Shown piece after piece: positions 11,521 to 21,656 of a stretch of 64,000 bases of DNA. Origin of the DNA: Euphorbia lathyris (taxonomy: Eukaryota > Streptophyta > Magnoliopsida > Malpighiales > Euphorbiaceae). A program made the position numbers and the translations under genes. The DNA lies in assembly GCF_963576675.1 (NCBI RefSeq), contig NC_088912.1:59156895-59220894 (forward strand), in the 5' to 3' direction. The notes beneath the pieces are model-generated. The model had not been told where the DNA came from, searched no databases, and saw only the letters and a program-made list of their open reading frames with translations. The first letter of the stretch is position 1. Each line of letters starts with the position of its first letter.

Positions 11521-12934
11521 TGTTGAAACACCTTTTCCACAAGATTTTGATTTGACAAAATCATCCATGATTAAGAGGCAATTAAATTTAGATGCTTTGA
11601 TTTAATTGTACTAATATGTTTGTTAAATATTGAGTGCAAAAATATATAAAGTAAAGACAGGACAAAAGTCAGCACAAACGAAGCTGAGTAGAACGGAACT
11701 CAACATGACAGAATAAGAGCTGAGTGGAGTATAATTCAGAAGCAAAATGAAGGTGACTAAAGTTGAAGGCTTCTTCAGGAGCGATTAAACAAAACGGAGC
11801 TGACCTAGAAGGAACTCAGCATGAACGATGAATACTCAAAGAGGACAAACGAAGCTGAGTGACAGTCAGGACAGCATAAAGGATATGTTCACTAAAAGAC
11901 AAAGTCTGCCGATCTCCTGCACCAATAATTGGAACCTCGAAGACACCTAAAAGACTAATTCCAAGAGTCATGGGACGTTGGATTATTGGAAACAGACAAC
12001 TGGCACAAAAAGACAAACCAGACGACTAGAAGACAAACCTGACGCCTGAAGAAAACAGAGAAAGGGAATGGCGATGCAGTCTGAAGCTGTCCAGAAATTG
12101 TTCCCCAAAAGAGCCGTTTTGATGTTAACGGTTAAGACATTTCAAAATGATCAAATCTACAGATTTCCTTCTATAAAAGGACAATCGAAAAACTTGGATG
12201 AAAAACACTGAAGTATTGAAAAAAAATACAAGTGAGAAAGTTTCAAAAGCACTCAATACAAAAAGGATCTTACACCAACTTTTCTATTCTATGTGTAAAT
12301 TCTAGATTGATTTGTAATCATCTAAAGTGTTCTTTAGTTCAAAAAAAAAAAGAACAAGTCTGTGATCAATAGGAATATTGAGAGTGTAAAGCTGAGTGCT
12401 TGGCTGTAAGCATTTCAGTGGTAGAGAAATCTAGGTGCTGGGTTGTAGCACTTAGTAGGAGTTGAGTAGACGAATAGAGGAAGGTACTCTTGCATATTCA
12501 ACTGCCTTGTAATTGTTTTGTGCTCTACCTTTAAAGAGCTCAGTATTGGATTCAAAAAGCCCGGAGGACTCTGGGGACTGGACGTAGACAGAGAGGCCGA
12601 ACTAGGATAAGTGATACTGAGTAATTTCTAAACTCTCTCTTATAACTGCATGTGTTGTTTGCTTTATTTACTCAGCATATAAATTGGCTAAGCTGATCCT
12701 GAGTAAGTAAGTGGTGCTGAGTTAGAAGCTGACCTCCAAGAGTGTCAATTCCTAACTCTCAAGGAAACAAATTTGGTCAACATCTGACTAAAGCTGTCCT
12801 GTGATATATCTCACCAAGCTGACCAAAGGCAGAGTTAATAAACTCTCAAAATAACATCCAGTCAGCTTAATTAAAACGCAAAAAAGTTATATTAGTTCCT
12901 AACCCCCCTTGGAACTAATTACCAGGGACCAACA
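11521..12934 (+). repeat. 3' LTR of element A
   Basis: Runs from TGTTGAAACACC to GGGACCAACA, 1,414 bp, with a TATA box at 12172-12180. It is followed at once by the target duplication GGAAC (12935-12939) and then by the resumption of H's pol. Confidence 0.96.
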
Positions 12935-12939
12935 GGAAC

Positions 12940-15283
12940 CACCGCGCGACCTGCAAGGGGTTCAAAGACTCAATGGAAGAATCATCGCTTTGGGACGTTT
13001 CATCTCATGCTCGGCGCAGCGTTATCTGCCCTTTTATAAAGCAATCAAGAAGGAGCATCCCTCTAGGTGCTTTACGGACTGCCAGGCCGCATTCAACGCC
13101 ATAAAAAATTTTCTCGCAACACCCCCACTGCTCTCGGTGCCAAAACCAGAGCAGGACATTCACTTATACTTCACCATCACGGATGAAACAGTAGGAGTCG
13201 TTTTAACTCAAGAGGAGGGGACGGAGCTTTTTCCAATCTACTTTCTGAGCAAAGTGCTCAAGGGAGCTGAGATCCGATACTCCGAGGTTGAAAAGGCTCT
13301 ATTCGTTATCACTCAAGCTTCAGAGCGGCTGAGACCATATTTCCAAGCGCATACGGTTGTGGTCAGAACCAATTATCCGCTAAAAAAGGCCGTCCAGAAA
13401 CCAGAGGTTTCCGGTCGTATCACCAACTGGTCCATTCGGCTCTCCCAGTTTGACGTACGTTTTGAGCCCCGCACGACGATCAAGGCTCAGGCACTGTCCG
13501 ATTTTATCGTCGAATTCACCAGCTGTTCTATCACCAAACCTACGACAACGACAGCTCGCACTGGCGACATCTGGACTATGAGCATAGATGGGTCCTGCGC
13601 TCCAGGACGGGCAGGCACTGGCATAGCCATTCAAGGACCCGACAATCTCCACATGCGGTACGTCGTCCGACTCGATTTCCCAACCACGAATAATCAGGCC
13701 GAATATGAGGCCTTAATCGCAGCTCTTCGACTGTCGAAAACAATAGTGAACGGACGGCTAACGATATGCTCGGACTCAAAGCTTGTCGTCAGCCATGTCA
13801 GGGCACTTACAAGGTAAAGGACCCAACAATGTGCCAGTACCTGGCCCTCGCCACATCCCTGATCAATGACCTCAGGACGAAAGGAGTAACCCTTGACCTA
13901 GTACTAGTACCACGAGAGGAGAATGAGGAGGCAGACGCTATCGCCGCTCTTGCAGCAGGCGAATGGTCCAATGACCCGCTCACCTTAATCGAGATCGCAG
14001 GCGCCCCGACCATTCGCATCGAGAGCTCGTTGCAGATCGACTCAGCAGACACTGCGGCAGGAGGATGGAGAAGTCCAATTATCAGATATCTTCAGGATGG
14101 GACACTCCCCGCAGATCGGACAGCGGCATCCCTCGTGGTCCGGCGTTCTTGGCGTTATGCATTGCATGATGGCTTACTTTATCGCAAATCCGCCACGCAT
14201 CCCTGGTTGCGCTGTGTATCCGAGGAAGAGGGGGATCACTGTCTTAAGGAAATTCACCAGGGCATCTGCAGCTCGCATCAGGGCGCCCGGACAATTGCGA
14301 AGAAGGCCCGGCTCCAGGGGCTCTACTGGCAGACCATGGATTCTGACGCGATGCGTCTAGTCCGCAGTTGTCAGGCATGTCAACTACATGCCAATACTCA
14401 TCACGCCCCGGCGGCTCCATTCAAAGGTATCATCACACCTTGGCCATTCGCAGTATAGGGCATCGACCTGCTCGGCCCTTTCCCGATGGCTTTGGCACAA
14501 AAGCGTTTCGTTGTTGTGGCGGTCGATCACTTTACCAAATGGATCGAAGCTGAAGAAATTGCCAAGATAACCACCGACAACGTCATCAGTTTCCTCAAAC
14601 GAGCAATCATATACCGATTCGGGGTCCCTTACTCCTTTGTCACTGACAATGGGAAGCAGTTCGACTGCAGTCAGTTTCGCGATTTTTGCGCGGACTGGGG
14701 CATCAAAGGACGGTACACATCGGTGGCTCACCCTCAGAGCAACGGCCTCACGGAGGTAAGCAACCGAACGTTCCTTCGAGGAATCAAAGCGCGATTATCC
14801 GACCAAGGCAGGGCATGGCCCGACCATATTACGGCAATACTATGGTCATACCGCACCACCCCTCATACAGGAACAGGACGCACTCATTTTTTCCTCGCTT
14901 ATGGGGCAGAAGCAATGGCACCATCTGAAGTCATCCTTCGCTCCCCCCGACAAACCAGTTTCGGAAAAGTCGACAACAGCGTGGAGCTCAGGGACGCCAG
15001 CGACCGACTAGAGAAGGAGCGCCTTAATGCTCTATTGCATATCACGGCCCATAAGCAGAACATCGCGCGCTATCACGATAGAAGAGTTCGCCCCCGCACT
15101 TTTCAAGTCGGAGAGCTTGTGCTCAAAGACGCCGTAGCTGCACAATCCCCATTAGCTCAAGGAAAGCTCGGCCAATCATGGGAAGGGCCATACAAGATCG
15201 ACACTATTCTCCACAATGGAGCTTACAAGATCGCCTCTTTAGACGGGATGGTCTACGATAATAGCTGGATATCCAAACATTAA
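12940..15283 (+). pseudogene. pol: Element H pol, second part: RT tail, RNase H, second RNase H-like domain, integrase
   Basis: Reading resumes in the RT thumb/connection region (VQRLNGRIIALGRFI). A classical gypsy RNase H region follows (YFLSKVLKGAEIRYSEVEK), then a second RNase H (MSIDGSCAPGRAGTG, NNQAEYEALIAAL, CSDSKLVVSH, EEADAIAALA) with its acidic residues in place, as known for Tat elements. A base is missing near 13798: the first frame stops at 13815-13817 and the next carries on. The integrase zinc region ends SCQACQLH. A TAG at 14456-14458 replaces what looks like a Trp codon. The integrase core shows VDHFTKWIEAEE, VTDNGKQF and a Glu in NGLTEVSNR. The natural stop is 15281-15283. 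Any ATG upstream of 12935 belongs to A's LTR. Confidence 0.9.
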
Positions 15284-15350
15284 AAAAATATTATCAATAG
15301 CTTGTACACGAGAATTATGGTTAATAAAGATGTTTTCGTCTTTTCGTCTG

Positions 15351-15950
15351 ACAATCCCATATTGTTAACGATTTTGAGCGAGCAGAACTCTATCGCGTTC
15401 TCCGCCAACAAAACATTTAAATGTTATCATAAGGCTCTTCGAGCATATCGAACGCCTCCTACATCGTTTAACAATCCCATATTGTTAACGATGTCGAGCG
15501 AGCAGAACTCTATCGCGTTCTTCGCCAAGAAAACATTCAAATGTTGTCATAAGGCTCTTCGAGCATATCGAATGCCTCCTACATCATCTAACAATCCCAT
15601 ATTGTTAACGATTTTGAGCAAGCAGAACTCTATCACGTTCTTCGCTCCATATAACATTCAAATGATATCATAAGGCTCTTCGAGCATCTACACATAACGT
15701 TCGAATGTTATCATAAAGCTCTTCGAGCATCCCAATATAACATTCAAATGTTATCATAAGACTCTTCGAGCATCTACATATAACATTCAAATGTTATCAT
15801 AAAGCTCTTCGAGCATCCCAATATAACATTCAAATGTTATCATAAGACTCTTCGAGCATCCGAATATAACATTCAAATGTTATCATAAGACTCTTTGAGC
15901 ATCTCCACATAACATTCAAATGTTATCATAAGGCTTCTCGAGCACCTCGA
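15351..15950 (+). repeat. Tandem repeats in the 3' region of H (120-bp and 43-bp units)
   Basis: ACAATCCCATATTGTTAACG starts at 15351, 15471 and 15591, an exact 120-bp period for three units. From about 15650 a shorter 43-bp unit takes over: CGAGCAT-type words fall at 15681, 15724, 15767, 15810, 15853, 15896 and 15939. Both unit types contain AACATTCAAATGTTATCATAA and the near palindrome GCTCTTCGAGC. The block lies between the integrase stop and the antisense ORFs, where Tat-lineage elements are known to carry fast-evolving tandem repeats. The short ORF at 15302-15673 is a by-product of the repeat. Confidence 0.92.
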
Positions 15951-16218
15951 ACGTTTGCAACATCATCCGACGTTTCCTATATCAATAACGATTATCTATT
16001 CTCGCTAACTAAATTTTCTCCATGTTGTAATATCATCGGCATAAAATTTTTTGGGAATCTTCACAAACAAAGCGGATAGATTCAGTTAGACGCACAAACT
16101 ACATAAACAAGGTCAACTAAAATATCAAAACGCTACAACAAGATCACTCCTGCTACAAAGAAAGCCATTACAAATACACCTATGGCTGAAACAACACATA
16201 CACAAACCCAACATTCAT

Positions 16219-16908
16219 TCAGGTAGACCGAGGACAATCAGGGTTCGGGATAGCTTCCTCATCCATCAAATCTTGATGCATCGCTCTCCAGTCCACACAC
16301 TCATCGGTATTATGGCCGTTCTGCCTATGGTATAAACAGGCTTTGCCCACATGTGTCACACGGTGATTAGGATTAGCAGGAACGGGACCAAGACTACCCT
16401 GCCTCACGAACTCCAAGAAAACCACACTTCGAGGTTTGATAGGATCGACGAACGTCGGTCCATACGGACGTGTCGGCGAGGCATGGCGCCCTACTCGTCG
16501 GTACTCCGTCTCATGAGGCAAGTTAATCACCCTTTCCATCTCATCAGCCAGAAGCCTTTTTATCCAGGAAGGATGCGGATTGAGCACCGGGGAGACAGTC
16601 TCATCAGGCTGGAGATACCCGATGCCTTCATGAGACCACATTTTCTTTTCTGTCGAAGAGAGCGCGCTAATAGCTACCTCACAGGAATCGGTGACAGATC
16701 CAGTATAGGGAACGAAGTTCTCACTCTCCACTTTCCTCCGTTGAGAGGACGAGTCCTGGTTCATCCAAACAGGGGACGAATACCTAATCTTCTTTTCCAA
16801 GTCGCGCTCCTCAGACGGAGGATAATAGACGTATGGATGTGGCATCGCTGATATTGCCTTTTGCACCTCCAACACGCGGGCTGGATCAACAACATCCCGA
16901 AGCGACAT
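16219..16908 (-). CDS. Antisense ORF 2 of element H, with a gag-like zinc knuckle
   Basis: An uninterrupted 229-residue ORF on the minus strand, opposite to H's gag-pol. Its C-terminal third contains CLYHRQNGHNTDEC (Cx2Hx4Hx4C), a pattern typical of the zinc knuckle of Tat-lineage gag proteins, followed by a helix-like stretch. The rest has no motif I recognise; it is rich in Pro, Ser and Arg. A good TATA box (minus strand, 16983-16995) stands about 75 bp upstream of the ATG, so it could be its own transcription unit. It lies downstream of the end of the larger antisense gene (stop at 17156-17158). It may be a captured gag fragment turned into an accessory gene. Intact reading in an otherwise decayed element is notable, but function is unknown. 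Confidence 0.6.
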   Translation of the reverse strand: MSLRDVVDPARVLEVQKAISAMPHPYVYYPPSEERDLEKKIRYSSPVWMNQDSSSQRRKVESENFVPYTGSVTDSCEVAISALSSTEKKMWSHEGIGYLQPDETVSPVLNPHPSWIKRLLADEMERVINLPHETEYRRVGRHASPTRPYGPTFVDPIKPRSVVFLEFVRQGSLGPVPANPNHRVTHVGKACLYHRQNGHNTDECVDWRAMHQDLMDEEAIPNPDCPRST

Positions 16909-16982
16909 TTCTCCGAGAAGATTAGTTAAATAAGGAAAGGAAGAGAAGAAAGAGGTTGCAAGTCCACAAAAAAATCCGGCTC

Positions 16983-16995
16983 CTATTTATAGCAA
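16983..16995 (-). promoter_or_regulatory. TATA box upstream of antisense ORF 2
   Basis: On the minus strand the sequence reads GCTATAAATAGGAG, a near-consensus plant TATA box about 75 bp before the ATG at 16908. Confidence 0.55.
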
Positions 16996-17155
16996 GAATA
17001 AGAGAGGACGTGAAAGACATCACAATGAACTCCAATCAAATCAACATACAGAATACATAATTAAAATACCACAAGATCACAAAAAAGATTCAGATTGTAC
17101 GGGTCATCATTACATTTTTGAAAGAAAAAGCGAATGAGCAAAATACAACTGCCTA

Positions 17156-17281
17156 CTATTTCTTCTTGAAACAACCACAGAATTCGACAGCCTTCGCCTG
17201 GGCAGCTTTGTCATACACATTCGGAGCGAAGATCACCTCCGGAGGAACCTCATACCTGGCAGAGTGAGCAGCGGTGATCAG
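17156..17281 (-). pseudogene. Antisense gene 1 of H: 3' end of the last exon
   Basis: Continuation of exon 3 from 43004 after removal of element B and one copy of its ATCAG duplication. The frame stays open across the joined site and runs about 40 codons to TAG at 17158-17156, ending CGCFKKK. That the frame is kept exactly across the insertion point supports both the nesting model and the coding status of the gene. On its own this piece cannot be expressed. Confidence 0.75.
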
Positions 17282-17313
17282 TGTTGGAAATTAAGGCTAA
17301 AGTATAGCAGTGG
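17282..17313 (-). repeat. Left end of the 3' LTR of element B (32 bp)
   Basis: Matches 41139-41170 with two mismatches. The rest of this LTR resumes at 33592 beyond element C. The last five bases AGTGG pair with AGCGG at 33592-33596 as the target duplication of C, with one C-to-T difference at a CpG. Confidence 0.93.
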
Positions 17314-19681
17314 TGTTAGACGAGGTGCCGCGGCCTAATCTCCCGGGCGGACCGGGGGGTGGACACCTCATGGCGACGTAAGCGGTGATTGGCACCGAAA
17401 GCAACCAATCGTGGAATCAAGCTGCTCGGCAGGACCGGAGCTCGGAGATATGGAAGAGTCGCCACCCACGAATGGGAAAATGAACACCGATCCCTTGCGG
17501 GAGACCGGTGTGGGTTCGGGAAACTTAGGTACGAGCCGAGAAGGCTAGCTCCTTTCCGGAGAAAGGCTACTAGGCACCCCGACATCGCCCGGTTATGAAC
17601 CACCGGCCTCCTACTCAGCATGTTAGGCGATAACGGACTAATCGTATATTTCTTTAAGTTTAAAATTCATTTGAAACCTTTTCTTTCTCGTTTTGAAAAC
17701 CGTTTTGAGCATACATTATTGAAAAGCCATTTTAGTAAAGAATCACCCATTTACATCAGTTCAATATACATATAAAAAGAGAGGGGAAGAAGGAAGAATT
17801 GATTTATTTACAACGTGATTTACATTTCGTGTTGCGTGTTAATTCTATACTAACTCATTTCCCCAAAACGAGTTCATTTACATGGTTCGCACCTTAATCG
17901 CCGTTGGAACGATTTAGGTACGTTTCAAAACCCCGTTTGATGAAGTCCGCCTGAATCGCCGTTGGAACGACTCAAGTGTTTGAAAACATTAAGGTAAAAA
18001 CCTTTAATAAGAAAACGTGGTTAAGCATACAAGTCAATTTATTTTGTATAAATCATTTAAGAAAACGATTCAAAAACTCTATTATTTATAATGAAAACGA
18101 TTTTAATTACAAGGTTCACTTAATCCGTCGTTGGAACGGACTAAGGTTTTAAAACGTGATGTTTTGGAAACAAGTTAAAGATGTCAAGAAAACGTTATTT
18201 ACACTTTTAGAACCTCTAGAAAAGCCTTTAGTTTAAATCATCAAATTGAAAATTCTTTTTGGTGATTTATTTCCCCCTTTTGACTCAATGGACTCTTTAC
18301 TTGTCATAATTACAACAATAAACATATTAAATCAAAATTCACTCCAAATAAAGCCCATTTGAAATATGGACCCCTAAATGTCCAAAGAATAAAGAAAATA
18401 ATATAGACATATATATACATTTTAGCCAAAAAACCCATGAAATATTTATAGAGAAAATAAGGATAAGTGAAAAGATACTATGTAATAAACATATAAGAAA
18501 TGATAATAAAAATACTAAATATAATACATTTTTACTTTAAACATGTGAAAATAATAGATAAAGCTCCTAAATAAGAAAATAACATTTATCCCCAAAATAG
18601 TTTCACCTAATAATAACTAATATAACCCGAATAGCCCAAAAACTATGTATATATATATACATAATGTAGTTTAAATATCAAAATAATACTCATTATCCAC
18701 AAAATATCTACTAATTAATTACTTCCAAAACACCCAAATAAATAACATTCTAAAATAAGATCCATTATCATTTAAATGAAGGAAAAAGAAAATATATATA
18801 TACATATACTTATATTAGATTAAATCAAAAAATGATATATAAATATCCTAAATAACTATATGTACCAACTATCCAAAAATAGTTTGAAAATATTTATTAC
18901 ATAACTACATATATATATACAAAGGATTAGAAGCTTAAAAGTTGAGAAAGAGGGACTAAAACAGCATTTTTTACATTCTGGCAGATTTACCGACGGAAAA
19001 TCCGTCGGTAAAAAGCAATTAGTGACAGAAACGGTAAATTACAGCAGCACTCCATTTATTTCCAGATTTATTCAAAAGCTTTAAATTAAGTCTAATTCAA
19101 TCGTTTTGGATTTCCGAACTACCAAAAATGGATCATAGTCAATAACGGAAGTTCCTAAAACGAAGTTTTTATTTTAAAACGTTATTCGGAAATATTTTTT
19201 TTTAAAAGCTTATAATTACAACGTCTTTTAATACCCGAACTACCTCTTAATCGGATCACGGTTCGTATTGGGATATCAAAACGAGGTTTTTTATTTTAAA
19301 ACGAAATCAAATTTTATTCAACACGAAATGAAAATTAAATAAATACGCAAAATTAAATAAAACGTTATAAAATAAATGAACAACTAAATAAATAAAAACT
19401 ATGACATAAAAATAAATGAATAAAAGAAATAAATAAAATAAAATAAAACGAGTCTAGTCCTCGGATAATACCTTAAGTTCGGTATTGACGGTTGACGTCG
19501 GTTGATTCCATGAATCGTGCTTTTCCGGTGTTTTTGGTAAAATTTTAACTTTTAGGAGATTTGGAATTTTTAGGGAAAAAAATGTTTTTCCCCAAAAAAT
19601 AAATTTTCTCTCTCTAAAAATGTTTAAAGTGAGAAAATCATTCCCAAAAAGCCTCCTCCTCCAAATGCATGGGGATCCGTG

Positions 19682-19690
19682 CCTTTTATA
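19682..19690 (-). promoter_or_regulatory. TATA box in the 3' LTR of C
   Basis: Minus strand reads CCTATAAAAGGCAC. It lies 24 bp downstream (element orientation) of the palindrome array. The identical box in the 5' LTR is at 33035-33043. Confidence 0.65.
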
Positions 19691-19713
19691 GGCATTGGAT
19701 CCCCAGACGGAAT

Positions 19714-19833
19714 GGGCGACGCCCGAGCAAGATCGGGCGTCGCCCAAAGGGGTTGGGCGGCCGCCCAAGCCATGTTGGGCGATCGCCCAACAGAGTTGGG
19801 CGAGCGCCCAACAATCGTTGGGCGCTCGCCCAA
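19714..19833 (-). repeat. Palindrome array in U3 of the 3' LTR of C (four units)
   Basis: Sixteen-bp units TTGGGC-NNNN-GCCCAA at 19753-19768 (core GGCC), 19775-19790 (GATC), 19796-19811 (GAGC) and 19818-19833 (GCTC), at 21-22 bp spacing. A larger inverted repeat lies next to them (arms 19714-19725 and 19734-19745). Degenerate GC-rich relatives go on to about 20090. TGGGC is the half-site known as Site II, bound by plant TCP factors; a regulatory role is inference. Confidence 0.9.
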
Positions 19834-20231
19834 CGGCTGCCGGGCGCGCTCGCCCGACGCCTGCCGGGGCGCGTCTCGCGCCGTCGGGCGCACACGCCCC
19901 GTGGCTGTCGAGCGTGCGCTCCGCGCCGCCGGGCTCGTGCGTCCAACGGACGTCGAGCGCGTGCCACTTGCAGTCGGACGCGTGCGTCCAGCGGACGTCG
20001 AGCGCGCGCCCCGTGCTGTCGGGCGGGCATTCGACCATCGTTGGACGCACGTCAGCTGCCGCTAGGCGCTCGCACCGCGCCGCTGAGCACTCGCGAGCCG
20101 CCCAATCGACGACCGCGCACCATCGCAACTTCTCCTTCCTTATTATATATTATTTTTTGTTTTTAAAACTTCTGGAATGAACCGTTTTGTTTACAGGCTT
20201 TCGTCACAGGTCCTCCGACTCGGTGTCTACA

Positions 20232-20247
20232 GTTGCCCCTACTTTTC
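20232..20247 (-). other. Polypurine tract of element C
   Basis: Minus strand AAAAGTAGGGGCAAC abuts the LTR start TGTAGACACC. It primes plus-strand DNA synthesis. Confidence 0.75.
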
Positions 20248-20449
20248 TATTTTGACAGTGATGTGTGTGTTTTGGAAAACATTTTTTTGCTAACGCAACA
20301 CATGTAATGTAAAACATATAAAAGTAAGAGACACGTAAAGAGTAGGAGGAAGAATACCTGATCTCCATGCCGCATGCTCCGGCCTGGTCTTCGATCTTTG
20401 CCTTGGTTGTCCCGTCCTTGCCTCTGAATCGACTGCAGACGAACGCTCC

Positions 20450-21130
20450 TTCCGACGACCCGAGTCTCTAAATCGACCGTAAGTGTATAGCTCTATCTAG
20501 CGACCCTAGTCTGAATTGACCGCAGGTACAGTTGCTCTTTCTAGCTACCCTAGTCTCCAAATCAACCGCAGGAAAAATTGCTCTTTCTAGCTACCCTAGT
20601 CTCTAGATCAACCGCAGGTAAAATTGCTCTTTCTAGCTACCCTAGTCTCTAAATCGACCGCAGATAAAATTGCTCTTTCTAGCTACCCTAGTCTTTATCT
20701 CAACCGCAGGTAAAATTGCTCTTTCCAGCTACCCTAGTTTCTAAATCAACCGCAGGTAAAATTGCTCTTTCTAGCTACCCTAGTTTCTAAATCAACCGCA
20801 GGTAAAATTGCTCTTTCCAGCTACCCTAGTCTCTACATCAACCGCAGGTAAAATTGCTCTTTCCAGCTACCCTAGTCTTTATCTCGACCGCAGGTAAAGT
20901 TGCTCTTTCTAGCGACCCTAGTCTTTATCTGGACCGCAGGTACTCTTTCGTTTTGCATATCTCCAAATTCATCGTTCTACCCCAATCTCTACATCGATCG
21001 CAGGCGTTTTCTTGTATTGTAGATCTCCAAATCGAACGTTCGACCCTAATCTATACATCGATCGCAGGTGTCCTTTCGTTTGTATATCTCCAAATCAACT
21101 GTTCGACCCTAATCTATACATCGATTGCGG
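20450..21130 (-). repeat. 46-bp tandem repeats in the 3' region of C
   Basis: The word CTACCCTAG or a variant recurs at 20545, 20591, 20637, 20683, 20729, 20775, 20821, 20867 and 20913: an exact 46-bp step. Each unit carries ACCGCAGGTAAAATTGCTC. From about 20960 to 21130 related units recur every 61 bp or so (ACATCGATCGCAGG). The block lies between integrase and the 3' LTR, as in other Tat-lineage elements. ORFs here (20854-21224) are repeat artefacts. Confidence 0.92.
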
Positions 21131-21284
21131 GCGTCCTCTCATTTATGATAGCTGGGCTTTATCACTCGTTCGAGAGTTTTTGACCGCAGTCGCTTTGATA
21201 TTTGGGCTTTATCACTCGTCCTAGAGTTTGTGACCGCAGTCGTTTCTTTTTACTAGGATCGTCTGCGTTTGACCGGAGTCGATG

Positions 21285-21415
21285 ATGCCATAGACCGGAG
21301 TCCGTAGCGGGGCCTGTGCCCATTGATGATGTCGTAGACCGCAGTCCGTAGCGGGGCCTGTGCCCATTGATGATGCCGTAGACCGTAGTCCGTAGCGGGG
21401 CCTGTGCCCCTTGAT
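21285..21415 (-). repeat. 44-bp tandem repeats in the 3' region of C (three units)
   Basis: TCCGTAGCGGGGCCTGTGCC starts at 21301, 21345 and 21389, an exact 44-bp step. Units share the word GACCGNAGTC with the neighbouring 46-bp family, so the two arrays may be related. 21131-21284 holds degenerate relatives. Confidence 0.9.
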
Positions 21416-21656
21416 CGAATTTTAATTTACCTATCGGAGCCTGCCTAAACTCGCACGAATTTCTTGGAGCTATCCGAGTATTTCTGCATGCGGCTCGACT
21501 TGAGTCACGCCCATCACCTGGTGAATATTTTTATGGTATGACCTAGTGTAGTGATATGTATGCACATGATTATGAATGAACATTTTTCTCTCTTTTTCTC
21601 TTTTTTTTTCTTCTTTCTTTTTTTTTATACATGTTTCCCTCCTATTTTCTTTACAG

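Larger units (their letters stand above)
1165..12934 (+). mobile_element. Element A: full-length Sirevirus-type Ty1/copia retrotransposon
   Basis: Complete element of 11,770 bp: 5' LTR 1165-2581, initiator-Met PBS, gag, pol (protease, integrase, RT, RNase H), a promoter-like spacer, a large env-like ORF, several polypurine tracts and 3' LTR 11521-12934. The 5-bp duplication GGAAC flanks it exactly. LTRs over 1.4 kb, an ORF after pol and several near-identical polypurine tracts are Sirevirus hallmarks. By hand count the LTRs differ at about two dozen of roughly 1,414 aligned sites plus small indels. The coding regions carry a frameshift in gag, one stop in pol and several lesions in the env-like ORF, so this copy is probably non-autonomous. 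Insertion cut H's RT. Confidence 0.95.
17314..20231 (-). repeat. 3' LTR of element C
   Basis: 2,918 bp, paired with 30664-33591. Element orientation runs from 20231 (TGTAGACACCGAG) to 17314. It consists of a CpG-dense U3 segment (about 19700-20100), a TATA box at 19682-19690 and an AT-rich R-U5 of about 2.4 kb with no plausible gene. The short ORFs at 17316-17621 recur in the other LTR and are shadows. Confidence 0.95.

Noticed and set aside
12909..12939. An ATG-like start for the ORF at 12909-13817
   Set aside because: The first residues come from the end of A's LTR; the true frame continues from H's RT left of A.
15351..15950. Regular repeats that might be a CRISPR array or bacterial element
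   Set aside because: Units are directly adjoining with no unique spacers, and the context is a plant retrotransposon.
17316..17621. Paired ORFs on both strands, repeated at 30666-30971
   Set aside because: Part of the R-U5 region of C's LTRs; same sequence in both LTRs, no motif, no reason to think it is translated.
19669..20180. Several overlapping ORFs of 114-224 codons on both strands in the GC-rich U3 of C (and again at 32977-33660)
   Set aside because: They arise because the CpG-rich palindrome array lacks stop codons in all frames; composition is Arg/Ala/Pro-rich nonsense, and the array differs in unit number between the LTRs, which would change a real protein.
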